This document shows positions 34,393-46,192 of a DNA stretch of 64,000 nt, in pieces. Positions within the stretch are counted from its first letter, which is position 1; each line of letters begins with the position of its first letter. The notes beneath the pieces were generated by a model. It saw only the letters and a list, made by a program, of their open reading frames with translations. It had not been told where the DNA came from and did not search any database. Both the position numbers and the translations under genes were made by a program. This DNA is from Sympetrum striolatum (lineage: Eukaryota > Arthropoda > Insecta > Odonata > Libellulidae): contig CANPUZ010000036.1 in the NCBI GenBank assembly GCA_947579665.1, positions 372,001-436,000 on the forward strand, given 5' to 3'.

Positions 34393-34519
34393 AGTGACTT
34401 GACTGGGAATCGAACCCTGGTCTCTCACTTTCTGGACGGGTATTCTCACCACTAAACTTCCGAGCCGCTTACTAGGTAGGAGACCTAGGTTTGAGTCCCA
34501 GCCAAGTCACTTTTTTTTC
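34393..34519. ncRNA. Inverted pair of tRNA-like sequences
   Basis: The left arm, read on minus (34466 to 34393), starts GGCTCGG and has a GTTTAGTGGTGAGAAT A-box region and AGGGTTCGATTCCCAG B box, resembling a tRNA-Asp gene, but the acceptor stem does not pair. The right arm on plus carries AGGTTTGAGTCCCAGCC, AAGTCAC and eight T's. The two arms are reverse complements over about 26 bp, so a transcript could fold into a long hairpin. Confidence 0.55.
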
Positions 34520-35404
34520 CTTCTTGCACAACATTCTTTAAGTCACACGCTTTCCTCTGCTAAGTAAAACTTCATTACCATCGTATGTCTAAAAATAACA
34601 AGTTTTTTCCTTAAGAGATATGAATCTGTATGTATAACAAAAATAATAATTTTCCAAATGAGGAAATCCGTTGTTTTGAAAACACATTCCGTTAAAGATT
34701 TAAAAAATCTGGTTAACTTTATAAGAAGTACCAATCGGAGAATTAATTCAAAAATTTAATCCTTAAAAATAGAATAAATGTTTCGCTAAAATTTCTTCCG
34801 ATACTAAGAGATTCATTTCTGTAAAAAAGGTTATGAATGATTGCATAAATATTGCTCTCAATAACAATTCTTCAAAGTTGAATAATAATCCTGAAAATAA
34901 TAAAACTCAACTTTAAAACTACAAATGACTCCGGTAAGAAACGAATGTTATTCTGGTTAGATAGATACTGAACTTATCATTACTTCCGTATACTTAAAGA
35001 AGTTCGAAAATCACGAGAGAAACTATCTCAGAAATAGATAAAAAATGTATTCATTGTTTACTCATCCTCTCGCAATATCACCCTGGAAACTGGTCACTAA
35101 TCTTCTTCCTCCTCAACGATCCACCCCTCTTCTATCCTTAAGCACCCCGGCTGCTGACAATTTGCTACACCAAACTATAAGAGATATAATGTTTAGCAGT
35201 GAGATAGAATGGTATTAAGATAACCAGAAAACTACTGCGAAACGATAAAGATTTAAAATTCTCAACGATTAATGTCTCACTTTCTGAACTGGGACGTTAA
35301 ATCAGCGAAGTAATAGTTCCGTAAACACTTCTTAAAATCCAATATATTACCTGGATTATTAATATTTTCGTAAATTTAAATTCAATAAAGTACATTTTTT
35401 TTAT

Positions 35405-35690
35405 TCAATAGGATGATCAGATCAATACTGACGTACGCGAGCCCGGCTTGACAATACTGTTCTCCCACCATAGAAAACAAATTAATTGCGTTCGAGTGAA
35501 GGACTATCAAAAACATCTTAAGAGTTCCGAAAATAACCTATATGAAGGACATTTATTGGGGACACAAAGTCTTGCCAATTGAAAGTGTTAAAAGAAGCTG
35601 TTGGAAATTTTAATGATCGTCTTCCTCAAGGACCTTCCGAAATATGTGGGACTCACCAATGGATTGCTGCCCTAAATATAAAAGCCCAAG
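35405..35690 (+). pseudogene. Jockey-like LINE reverse transcriptase, 3' fragment
   Basis: The plus-strand frame from 35413 reads MIRSILTYASPA, stop, QYCSPTIENKLIAFE, stop, RTIKNILRVPKITYMKD. The I-L-T-Y-A-S-P-x-W block followed by a K-L-x-x-x-Q/E-x-K-x-x-x-x-I-L-R pattern is the usual C-terminal end of Jockey-group reverse transcriptases. At least two in-frame TGA codons show decay. A short second copy is at 37523-37578. Confidence 0.65.
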
Positions 35691-36093
35691 TATGGCTCTA
35701 AGCTTGTAAATCTTATTTTAACCCATGACTAAGCAACTAGGCGTATATCTCATTTTTTTACTTATTTGTTTTTAATTTTTGATTTATTCATTTTCAAACC
35801 TTTTATAATTTTTATCCTCTGATATCAACCAATTATTATCGTACATATTAAATTCAAAATGCCCGCGCGACGCCGCGTCCGTTTTTATCTCATTGTCTCT
35901 TTATTGTTTGCATTTTAAAATGTATTAGATTATTTCAGGGTATGACAGATCTAATTATTTCAAACGATCTCTTTTAATTCCAAAGTACATTAAGTATATT
36001 TTTTAATAGTCTGACCGTAATTAATTTTAATTAACGCCTTTTATTTTTCACCAATATTGAATGACCACTTCAGGAAAAATATCAACGTGTCAA

Positions 36094-36163
36094 GGCTCCC
36101 GGATAGTCATGTGGACAGCGCGTTTGGTGAAAGCGGTCCCGGGTTCAATTCCCGGTGGGAGCC
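36094..36163 (+). tRNA. tRNA-like gene or pseudogene, possible anticodon GGT
   Basis: 70 nt with a perfect 7-bp acceptor stem (GGCTCCC / GGGAGCC), a perfect T arm (CCGGG, loop TTCAATT, CCCGG) and a GGTTCAATTCC B box. The D arm is reduced (GTC / GAC stem) and the anticodon stem has one G-A mismatch. If the loop is TTGGTGA the anticodon is GGT (threonine). A T-run terminator follows at 36178-36184. Short D arm, odd bases at positions 8-9 and location beside other tRNA-like repeats favour a tRNA-derived sequence over a working tRNA. Confidence 0.5.
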
Positions 36164-36609
36164 AATATGCAAAAGCACTTTTTTATTAAGAAAGATGCAG
36201 AAATTGAAAAAGTTGAATTCGAAGCCTAGGGGCTGGAAATTCAATAACGCCCAAAAATTAAGACGGCATACAGTCTGCTGTTTTTTTTTGACTTGTACCT
36301 AATCGGGAGCCGGTTCAAACCCTTCTTGAACCATAATTTATCTATTTGAACTAAAACATTTTAAAGTATGAAAGTCATTTATTTTTTAATTATTGGAGCC
36401 ATTTATGTTGATAAATTTTTATATGAACCAGGCACCACCAACATAGTATCCCTTGGAGGGAGCGATACTGATGACGACGTTATACTAATATGAACCCAAA
36501 TAAATTTTTAAGATTGAGATCGTAGAATAGACGTACTTCTTTATTTCTATGTTTAAAAAGGCTAGAAGGTGAAATACAGCGATTCGAAGTAATTAAAAAT
36601 TCTCATTAC

Positions 36610-36725
36610 CTTAATTTTGGACTCCGACGTCTCCATGTGGATCTCCGGTGATGTTTTCTCTCTGCGTAGTCAAATCACACCTGGGCAGTATCGATATGTG
36701 AATCGAAAGCAGCTCTCCATTAATC
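36610..36725 (-). pseudogene. Duplicated exon candidate, copy 3
   Basis: 116 nt with acceptor TTGTCTTTAAG and donor AAG|GTAATGAGA. The 5' frame reads INGELLSIHISILPRCD as in copy 2; the 3' part matches the 30.9-kb exon as RREKTSPEIHMETSESKIK in the frame that leaves in phase 0. The two halves are in different frames, so this copy cannot encode the full exon. Confidence 0.45.
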
Positions 36726-36791
36726 CTTAAAGACAAATCCAAATTAATAATGCATCGAATAACAATAAAGGTGTTTACGAGAAGTAAAAAA

Positions 36792-36967
36792 TAGTGACTT
36801 GACTGGGAATTGAACCCGGGTCTTTCACATTCCGGACAGGTAATCTAATCGCTCAAAATCACCGTCATTCTAACAGCTAAAATACTGGTATCTTATCCAA
36901 TTATCTACAGAGCTACATCCTGGAAAATGGTGTGCTTGGGTTCGAGTCCTAGCAAAGTCACTATTTT
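36792..36967. ncRNA. Inverted pair of tRNA-like sequences, second locus
   Basis: The left arm on minus has CCCGGGTTCAATTCCCAG and AAGTCACT; the right arm on plus has TTGGGTTCGAGTCCTAGC and AAGTCACT. Homologous to the pair at 34.4 kb but with weaker arm-to-arm pairing and a shorter T-run. Confidence 0.5.
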
Positions 36968-37522
36968 TCACTTCTTGTATAACACTGTTTAAGTCATAAT
37001 AATTAAGCATTTTACTTAAGATTTGTGAATCTGTATGTAAAACAAAACTAATAATTTTCCAAATGAGGAAATCCGTTGTTTTGAAAACACATTTCCGTTA
37101 AAGATTTAAAAAATCTGGTTACTAATATAAGAAGTATCAATCGGTGAATCAATTCGTTTGTGACGAAAGGTAACGAATGATTGACTAAATGTTGATCTCC
37201 ATTCCGATTCTTCAAAGTTGAATAATATTCCTGAAAAAAGTATCACTCAAATTTAAAATTACAAATGATTCCGGTAAGAAATGAAAGTTATTTTGGTCAG
37301 AGGGATACTGAACTTAACATTTATTCCGTAGACTTGAGAAGAACTGAATACTACTGCGGAACGGTAAGGATTCAAATTTCTGAACTATTATTGTCATACT
37401 TTATGAATTGGACAGTAAATCAGCGGAGTCATAATTCCATTAACATTTCTAATAAAATATCCATATGTGAATTATGAATATTCTCGGAAAATAAATTTAA
37501 ATTTAAAAGCGTGAAATTATAT

Positions 37523-37578
37523 TATTCAATACGATGATCAGATCAATACTGACGTACGGGAGCCCAGCTTGACAATGC
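37523..37578 (+). pseudogene. Jockey-like LINE fragment, short second copy
   Basis: Carries the same MIRSILTY start and PA-stop as the fragment at 35413, then diverges. It is part of the duplicated block, not an independent insertion. Confidence 0.55.
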
Positions 37579-38713
37579 ATGAGTATTTATAAAGGTAGGG
37601 AAAGTAAAGTTGAATCCTAAGTAGTAATTCAAAATAAAAAGGACTGATGACTGATATAAAAATAACTCTTTCTGAATTCCTAACCATCCGCTCAAACATA
37701 ATCAACGACTGACTTACTTTGAAGAATTATTCTAAAAGTCGGCAAATCAAAGTTTGATGTTTGAGTCGATGATTCGAAAAATCTAAATGTTTTGAAAGCA
37801 AGAGTAGTTATGATAAAGAAGGTCAAGGCGAAGAGAAAAATGCTTTCGCGCATGGGTAAAAGAAAGTTCCTCGTTCCCTCAAAACAAACAGCTGTTTTGT
37901 GATCTTCAGTTTCGCACCGAATTTCTGTTATTTAAATCAATAGGTTGAGTTGTAGAATTTGCTATACAATAAAAATAACGAGGCACTTACGATGGGAATA
38001 TGCTTAGTAAATACATACGTATAAATGAAGAAGTTCTCTTATAAGTGATATAATGAACGATCACTCTACTAGAGCATTGATGAATCTATGAAGCGTTATG
38101 TCCATTACCATTGGTGACTTCTCGTATTCAACTCGAAAGGTTTTGAAACAAAATCTTAAACCTCTTATTCATTAACAGCCGCGTTCCAAATTTTCTCCCG
38201 TTACGTTAGTATTATTTACAAATATTAACTTTGGATGGAACTGATGCTCGCGGGAGAACAGAATTGGAACTGTTTCGAAGTTAAAAAGATATTTACGGTT
38301 CCAACAACGAATGTTTAGTGCATAGATAGATAATTTATAGCTTACTCTCTTGATGTAGCTTTGCAATCGCCTAGTATCCAGTTACAAGCAATATTTTTCA
38401 ACAAAAAGGCTTTGTCGGTTAAACTAATAACATTTGCCGACTATACGTATTATTTTCGTCGACATAATGGCCCACATATATTTGCTATAACCAGCCCAAT
38501 CTACCCTTTTCGTGTGGATCTATTTTAATGTGAAAATTAAGAGAAATTACTTTGAGTGACAGGTTTTTAAGTCCTAATCTTAGAATCTGGAACGTCGAGT
38601 ACCGATATGACCCATCAACGACACTTGAATTCCTTCTTTTCCTACTACAGCAATTATATCAAAGACTATATAAAGAGACGACAAAATATAATTAGGTATC
38701 TTGGGTAACTTAC

Positions 38714-38776
38714 GATTCGCTGAAAATCCTGGGTGAAGTCGGCGATGGATGTTGAAAAATGAATGCTGGCCTCTTC
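38714..38776 (-). CDS. Small exon candidate (EEASIHF)
   Basis: 63 nt with acceptor TTTATATTTTTAG and donor AATC|GTAAGT, both strong. All three frames are open; frame 0 reads EEASIHFSTSIADFTQDFQR plus one residue. E-A-x-I-H recalls Y-E-A-R-I-H of the 30.9-kb exon. It is the exon candidate nearest the promoter-like block at 39.0 kb, about 230 bp upstream on the same strand. Confidence 0.4.
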
Positions 38777-38929
38777 CTAAAAATATAAACAATCTCGAAT
38801 ATTAATTATTGCTATTAGATTATGTGAATATAAAAAATCGGTACTTTGAAAAACATTCACGAACTTGGATCGCGTTGGCAAATTCAAATCTCCAACGGTC
38901 TTTCCACAAATCATTTTGTCAGCACTTCC

Positions 38930-39080
38930 TCACCGGAAGAAATCTCGACAGGAACTGACAAAAAAAACCGTCTGCGCAACCGATGATCGAAATTGCCGTC
39001 ACCTGATTGGTCGAAATTTAACCGTCTGTCAATCTGGCCCACCCCACCAACCGCCTTGGAAATTTTCCACTACTGTTACC
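38930..39080 (-). promoter_or_regulatory. Promoter-like block with CCAAT, minus strand
   Basis: Read on minus: GGTTGGTGGGGTGGG, then CGACCAATCAGG (CCAAT at 39006-39010), then CAGTTCC and TTCCGGTGAGG. The same order of elements appears on plus at 42850-42995. A CCGGTGAG could be the first splice donor. It lies just upstream of the 38.7-kb exon candidate. Confidence 0.35.
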
Positions 39081-42000
39081 ATTGTCTACCATTATATTTA
39101 GACGAATTTCAAAAAGTATCATTTTTAAAATATTTTTTAATTTTTTTGCAAAAACATTTTCGTCGAAAATCACCCATTTATTTCGCGAACTCGAAGAGAA
39201 ATCTATAGCGAAATCTTTTAAGATTGGATATTAAATATACATTCACAAAACCTATTGAATCTACATTTTTGCAAAGATGTATGTTTAATGTATCAATATT
39301 TTCGACATAGATATAATGATAAAAGAATTCACCTATAAAAGACGTCATCGTAAGGGAAAAGAATGGATATCGGTGTAGGGGATATCAATTGTAGACCGAT
39401 AAAGACATTCAGCAGACAAGAGAATTAGCTAAGAATTCGCGAGATTAGTGACCTTCAAATTTCCTACTTAATGTAAAAGACTCTGAATGAATAACCCTTC
39501 CACCAAAGACGTAGCCCAACTGCAAAGAATTTCCGATTACCAAACATCAGAAGGGTCGCATTTAAAGCTCATAGAAGGAGCATCTTATCTGAAGTCTTTC
39601 ATGCTGAAGACTTCTCAATATCGTAACCTATCTGTTATACTTTGCACCTTGTTGGATTTAGATTGATAGGGAAATATCCTATGCAATAAATTTACCAAAA
39701 ACATATTGAAATTTCCGAGACCTGCAAATTCATACGACTATTAGGAATCTTTTTGGAATTACATAATACTAATCACTTCTGAAAGTTATCAAGTACATGC
39801 AACAGCTTGAGTAATTGAGTTTAGTGACTGTGTCTGCTATTGTTAAAATGGTAAGGATTAAGTTAGACGAAAAGATATGCATTTTTTAAAAAAAGATTAT
39901 GCTTTACTTTCAACATCCCCTTATTATGATACCTTTTCTCTTGCTCATCAACTACGCTTGCTACAATTCCTTCCGAAGGAGTTTCGTAATCATTCAAAAT
40001 GATTGAAACGAGCAAAAGATATCCCAAAGAACCTCCGCTCTACTCAATGACTTTACTCACAAGATAAAGGGCTAACAAATTCAATAGAGCAACAAGACTA
40101 GATAAATAGAGTAGAACAGTTAGCATCGTTAGGTTTCTGCATCGAAATTCAAATTATTTTTTGATCGATCGAACAAAAAACATCTTTCCTATGTAAGTAC
40201 TATCGATCTAGTTATGCTTGTAAATACTAAATAATCTAGAATACGAATGTATTTGCACTGTGAATTCTGATATCAGAGAGCCAAGTAGAACCACTCTTTG
40301 CTTAACCACGAGGTGAAATTTCATATTCACATGCATCTAGATTCAAATCAATGCACCATGTCATTGTACTTACAGTAGAATCCTGCATTTTAATATTGTA
40401 ACTAGATCGAAGGATTCCAAATTACTGTGAACTGCAGCACGAAATCAATGAATTATCAGAAGTATCTCCTTGGGAATTTTTCGATCACAGATTTCGAACA
40501 ACACACTTTTCGACACTTGATTTACGACATTGCTGTGAGTCGAGTTGAGGCCTTCAACTGTCGATAAACTTTCTTCATGTATGTTTCTCGTACGTATACT
40601 CTAACGAAACACATGTAAAATACAGAAATCTAGAGGAAAAGGACTTCTTTCAAACAAATCAACTTCACAAAGACGAGCAATTTTGAGGCACTTTGAAAAT
40701 TCTTTCGATTGTAGATAAGACCATTTCCCAATGCATAGGAATTTGAAGATACGTCAGTCAGACGTGGAAAGAAAGAACATCGAGTTCCGATCGTTCTGGA
40801 ATTTTCGGAAGGGAACTTTAAGTGTCGTCATTTCATGCAAGGGAGAAGCGATTTGGATGGATGACATAAGGTTGGTTTGTGGTGTAAATTCTGCTCCTGT
40901 AAAATCTTCTAGCAAAATTGGAAAACATTTACTAAACCACCCAGTATTATAAAGATCGACCATGGTTTCATGGCGTGCCTCCAAGATCAGCTAACACATA
41001 ACATAATGTACTACTGATTGGTTTAGTAAACGTTTTCCTATGGAGCAAAGTGTTTAATTCACGATTGATAAAAGTGTATTTGCTGCAAAGTTTGAAACAT
41101 AGAATCAAGGGGGAAAGGAGAAGTTTGGATTATGTTTTCGCTCAAGAAGAACGGTTAAGATTAAGTGGTGGAGTACGTACGGTATCAGCGAAATGCCTAA
41201 TTGTATTCATAGCTATTTCCTACCTGAAAACGTCGGAAAGAAAGGTTTGCGTCTCTTAAAAATCGGCAATTCTTACTTAGCTTTCGAAATCACGAGCTCA
41301 TCACTAATGACGATGTCACCTTCGGAAACGCTTCGTCGGACTGTCTTTTATTTTTAGAAGAATCGAAGAGTAGCGAAGCAAAGTACGGTGAGTGCAAAAA
41401 TTGACTCTCTTTCTACTAATGATTTGACTTCCATGTGGTTGTGCCGACTAAAACGTATAATTTATTACGTTTCGTAGCGAATAAATTTAAATATTACGTG
41501 TGTTTGTGAGTGGTGTGGTAGCTATAACAACCAGGAAGTGGAATTGAGAGTTGTGCTGGAAGATGGAACCTGTTCCTTGGATTGTGCTTCTTGTGCAACT
41601 GAATGACATGCCGTACAGCTTCTATGATTTGGAATATCTACCTCTATTCTAAGGTAAGAATTATACGGGAGCAATCCTTTACGAAATCGATCTTTCTTCC
41701 GTGGAAGGTAGAATTGTCGAATGACATGCATTATATAAGTCGTGCATTAACAAAGTGTGGTATTATTTCAACACAGTGTGAGATTGGGTTGCAAATACCG
41801 GTTAAAACTATTGATTGGAAAAGTTTCGAGATGGTTTTGTTCATCGTGCTGCAGTTGCCATGGATTTTCCGTTACCATAGCATTCATATCTTTAGTAAGT
41901 CGTGTACGGTGTTATCGATTCAAATAGAGGAATCAATTTACCAATGAGACATTAATTACACCGTGTATTAATCAGATACAGAGAGGTGGGATTATTCAAA

Positions 42001-42225
42001 AACGTGTGTCGTAATATGATCACTGATCGCCATAAAGATTGCTCTCGCTTGCAACGTTGATTTAGGGAAAAAGTTTAACTAAATACTAACCTTACGTGTA
42101 AAGAAGAAATTCAGTGTTTGTCATCGATTAGATTCCACAGCGTTTGTCCGAACCGGCTAAAAATTTGCGCAAGTATTCTTCGAAATCAGGAACGAAGTAC
42201 CGTTTTATTTTTGTTCGATACTTTT
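39081..42225. other. Spacer between divergent promoter-like blocks
   Basis: About 3.1 kb without a repeat or exon I can support. A minus-strand frame at 40754-40984 ends after KVPFRKFQNDR, loosely like KVPFKNQDKAF of the 30.5-kb exon, behind an acceptor GATTTTACAG. The match is too short to call. Confidence 0.35.
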
Positions 42226-42505
42226 TCTGGGTTCGAACCAAGATCGCTCAAACAGTTTTCCATAAAAACTACAGCTAAACTTCACTTTTATCGTTTGCAG
42301 GCTTCATTTCTTTTGAAGAATTAAATTAGAAGGTATGGTGGTGCTGAGTCAAGACAAGCACCAAAAGAACGGAAATTGAACGAAGATTCTTATTTTGATC
42401 GTGGGATATAGTTTTCAAATCGAGCATTTCGACAAAATGCAAGTAAATGTCCAAAATTTTTGATTATATAAACAAGCAGTCCTCTTGACGACCAATGCGA
42501 TATTT
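42226..42505 (+). repeat. SINE-like repeat copy
   Basis: Starts CTGGGTTCGAACC (B-box-like) and continues with the family blocks TCGTTTGCAGG, GAACGGAAATTGAACG and GACGACCAATGCG. Confidence 0.7.
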
Positions 42506-42849
42506 GAATCCCTGCAATTTCCAGTAAAGTGAGAATGAGGTCTTATAACTGAGAACCAAAGGATATTTACTCATTTTACGACCGACAACCTAATTAAATT
42601 TTGAAATGTAATCTACTTCCATACTATAACTGAGATTCAATCATATCTCAATATGATTCGTTTCGTAGCGTTTCTCCTAACACAGTTAATACCAGCCATC
42701 GTTAACTTCGAGGTTATTATAGAATTCGCTTAAGGTTAAAATTAATTTTTCAAAATTATTTCCATTTTCAAAAATTTACTTATTTAAACAAAATTCTATT
42801 ATTTAAAATCAATATTTAATTTTTTTCATTATTTTTGGTGACTTTAAAT

Positions 42850-43011
42850 GTAACGGTTGACGGTGGTAGGGGTGGGGGAAAACAAATTTCCACCAATCAG
42901 AACGCAGCTTGTCTATTGTAACCGTTTTTAGCGACAAAACTTGCAGTTGCCGGTGAGACTTCGTGGGGGAAAGGTTGTGGTGGTACACGTCCGGAGTAAC
43001 GGTAAGAATTT
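42850..43011 (+). promoter_or_regulatory. Promoter-like block with CCAAT, plus strand
   Basis: GGTGGTAGGGGTGGGGG, AAATTTCCACCAATCAG (CCAAT at 42893-42897), CAGTTGCCGGTGAG, and a good donor GTAACG|GTAAGAATT near 43012. Mirrors the minus-strand block at 39.0 kb, pointing away from it. Confidence 0.35.
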
Positions 43012-45097
43012 GAATCTCTTTTCGTTATGTTTTAACTTTTGAAGTGCAGATATATGTTAAAAGCATAGTGTATTTGGATGCAATGCACTTAAGCTATCTG
43101 TTGCTAATCTACCATGACACGGAATATTTCTGCGAACTATGTTTTCCGAATGAGCTTGCGGGAGATTAAACATTCGGCAAATATAAGCAAATTTATCGTT
43201 CGTTAAGTTCACCTGTGATCGAATAAGCGAGTATGCCTTGTGTGATACTTCTGACGTTTCGTTTTATGTCTTTGCGAAATATTCGTTGCTGGAGCCGTGA
43301 ATAACTTTTCCAATTTTTTTCTCCTGCACGCCTCAGGTTTATTTGGAGTAAATATTTTTTAATAATTCTGATGTAATGAAACAAAATTTAAAACACGGCT
43401 GTTCGTGAATTAGAGGTTTAAAATCACGTTAAAGACCTTTAAAGTTCAATACGAAATATCACCAACGGTGACGGACATCAAGAGTTCAAATTGCATTACG
43501 TCACATAGATTTATCAATACTTACTTTAAGTGATTATTCATTATAACGCTTATAAGGTAATTGCATCATTACTAGGTATCCAATTACTGAATTTATTCTT
43601 GTCGTAAGCGCCGCGCGATCTTTCTATTATGTAATACATGTTACAGCATAATGCAGTGATTAAATAACTGGAATTCAGTGGAAACCAAGCGTCACCGTAA
43701 AGCTGTTTGTTTGAGATAATGAAGCACTTTCCCATAACTTGACCTTCGTCCACAGAACTACCACTTTACTCTTGCTTTCAATATCTCTATTTCGAAATAT
43801 TCTTTTGCATTTATCGTCGATTAAAATTTTAACGTCTCAATTGCCGACTTTTAGAAGAATTTACCCGAGTGATTCGGTCGCTTATCAATTTTGATTTTTG
43901 TTTAGGAATCGAGAATTAGTTGCTTTTTCATCCGTCATTAATGGGTGTTCTGTAACTTTAAACAAATATTAAGAATCGAATTTTCAACCTACGTTTTGAA
44001 ATATTTTCCAGTTTCTTGCAACATTTTGCCAACGGAAACTATAACGGAATTCGAAATTTCAAATTCAGTGCGTATTCCAGTGGTGTAAATATTTATTTGC
44101 CAAGTAGTGACTATCAAAGTATCCACTGCTCTTAGGTCTTTTCTGTTTCATAGCATTTCTCCTTCCTGGTAACACGAATCAATTCTGATGTAAAGAGAGA
44201 AAATATGTAACACAGCTGCTAATGACTTAGATGATTAATATCTCAGAAAACCGTGGTTGTCGGCGCTCCTCGTTTTTTCCCCTGTAGTCGGAGAAAACGA
44301 GAAGAAGTGGTTGTTCTTAAATGTCGATTCTATCATTGAATTATTTTTTTACGTATGCTGATACAATTGCTGATTTTTAGAAGAAAAAAGAAATTCGGTC
44401 GTGTGTCTTTTTGGATACGATGGCAAGGAATTAAGAATGCGTTATATGTTTTAAATCGATCACTATTTAGTATTCTGAAACTTTCAATAACTACTTAGTA
44501 GTTTTGCACGTGCCATTTTAAATACTTTTCTTACGTGTCTTCCGATGAGATATCCTGGCTATGGTGACCATACGGGATTTCGAGATTTAGAAAATCAGCA
44601 GCGATGCCAGTGGTATAAATAATTATTTAAATGGAATCAGAATATAGTCACCTAAATAGTATAATTTGTATTGTATTTTAGCAAACCATATTATGACCAT
44701 TTGCGATAATATTTAACAATACAAAAGTGCATTGTGCCAACTCACGATAACTATTAACATTATTATTCTGTTTTTTATGTACTCTACTGTATTCATGCCA
44801 AATTTATAGTAAAATTTCATTCTTTTTAGATTTGTCATTCTAATTATACTAAATCAATAGATTTTATTCTTGTTTGTAACAAAATGAGTCCATCACATTT
44901 CAATAAATTTAATTTAATCATGCATATTAATCGCGTAAGCAGATTTCAGGCACTTTTCACTTATATAATGATTATAATATTTTATTGTAAATTTAATAAG
45001 TCCTTGCTACATTATTATCAATTTATATTAATAATAGTAATAACTGTGAACTGACAATTCGTAATGCAACTTACTTAAACAAAATATTTATTTACAG
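43012..45097. other. Unassigned sequence, probably intron of plus-strand copy
   Basis: Contains a segment (about 43690-43920: AGCTGTTTGTTT, ACTCTTGCTTTCAA, GCCGACTTTTAGA) homologous in reverse to minus-gene intron segments near 31975-32160 and 37735-37900, supporting an inverted duplicate locus. Confidence 0.5.
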
Positions 45098-45222
45098 GAG
45101 ACCAGTAATTGGGATGTTTTCTCCTCCTTGGTTCTCTGCTGATTTCCCTGCCGACGTAGAAAGTGAAACTCAGCCGTAAGAGAAAGTCACGTCCTAGGTC
45201 ACAAGACAGCTGATTCCTTAAA
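45098..45222 (+). pseudogene. Plus-strand relative of the VSDTWKD exon
   Basis: Acceptor TTTATTTACAG, donor AAA|GTAAGTGC, 125 nt. It starts ETSNWDVFSSLVLC, then a TGA. DNA similarity to the minus-strand exon at 32473-32598 is clear across GAAAGTGAA, AAAGTCACG and CAAGACAGCTGATT. Frame breaks show it cannot encode the same protein end to end. Confidence 0.45.
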
Positions 45223-46156
45223 GTAAGTGCATTTATTTAGGTAATAAGCACACCATTACATGCTTCACTATTAAAATACCCACTTCCTTTGATTTTCTTC
45301 AGCACATTTCATATATTTTTTATTTATGATTCGCCGATAATGGCATTCGTTGACCTTATTTCCTATAAAAATGGTTAGTATTTAGAGAAATAATGATAAA
45401 AAAATAATTTTTTAGAACATAACATGAATATTATTACAGTCTTTCTACACGATTCATATAATATTTCGGTTTAATAACTATTCTTTTCAGTCTTTTTCCA
45501 TTATGGTTTTAAGGATTGTGAAGTTTTGCTAGCGAATTTACCGGGTTGTAGGATAATCTAGTCCATTCTATATTCCTCTGTATTGATTTCATGATTCCCT
45601 TTACCCGTTTGTCTCAATTATCCTTAGCAAATCAGTATCAATATATCAGATTTAAGTTTTCCTGTAGTTTGTATGCCATTACATTTTACTTAGCAATAAT
45701 TCTTTGCAACATGAGTTAATTTACAACTTCTCGTTTAAGTCAATTGCAAACTATTCAAAACAGTTGATCCTGGTCATCTTCTTTCATTTGCGTGTTACTT
45801 CGGCCCTTTTTTACGTAATCTAGAATCCCCATTCTTGTTTTTGCCATTCCTCCCATTCCTTCTATTTTTACTTCAATTATTCTCCTTTGTTCCTGCTATC
45901 ATACTCTGATGAATGGACTGTTATCATTTGTCATGTGGTACAGGATACAGAAAAATGCATCTCTCATTTTCTTTTGTCCCAGTCTTGATCATGGCTGTGA
46001 TGAAATGAAAGCTACAAAGGTATGAGTGAATAATTGCACTGATCAAGGTCTCTCCTTACGGAATGCCAAAAAAATTGTTAATGTCTTTGAAACTGTTCTT
46101 AAATGTTTTTCTCCTGCATCACCTTTAATACTAAGAAATAATTTCGAGCTGATTAA
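45223..46156. other. Unassigned AT-rich sequence
   Basis: No repeat or exon recognised between the two plus-strand exon candidates. Confidence 0.4.
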
Positions 46157-46192
46157 TGCGTTGGTGAACTGTGGGATGTTCTCTCACTTTTA

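Larger units (their letters stand above)
34140..35460 (-). repeat. Gene-derived tandem duplication unit, copy 2
   Basis: Exon at 34213-34321, inverted tRNA-like pair at 34393-34519, intron blocks (AATGAGGAAATCCGTTG, TTCAAAGTTGAATAAT) and a Jockey-like fragment. Collinear with 36540-37580, about 2.4 kb away. Confidence 0.7.
36540..37580 (-). repeat. Gene-derived tandem duplication unit, copy 3
   Basis: Exon at 36610-36725, inverted tRNA-like pair, the same intron blocks as 34140-35460 and the start of the same Jockey-like fragment, in the same order. Confidence 0.7.

Noticed and set aside
40754..40984. Minus-strand frame with KVPFRKF as another terminal exon
   Set aside because: Resemblance to the 30.5-kb exon is only a few residues; the acceptor is plausible but the evidence is too thin to call.
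41521..41653. Possible exon starting MEPVPWIVLLVQ before a GTAAGA
   Set aside because: The frame meets a stop just at the donor, no acceptor or partner exon fits, and no homologue lies in the window.
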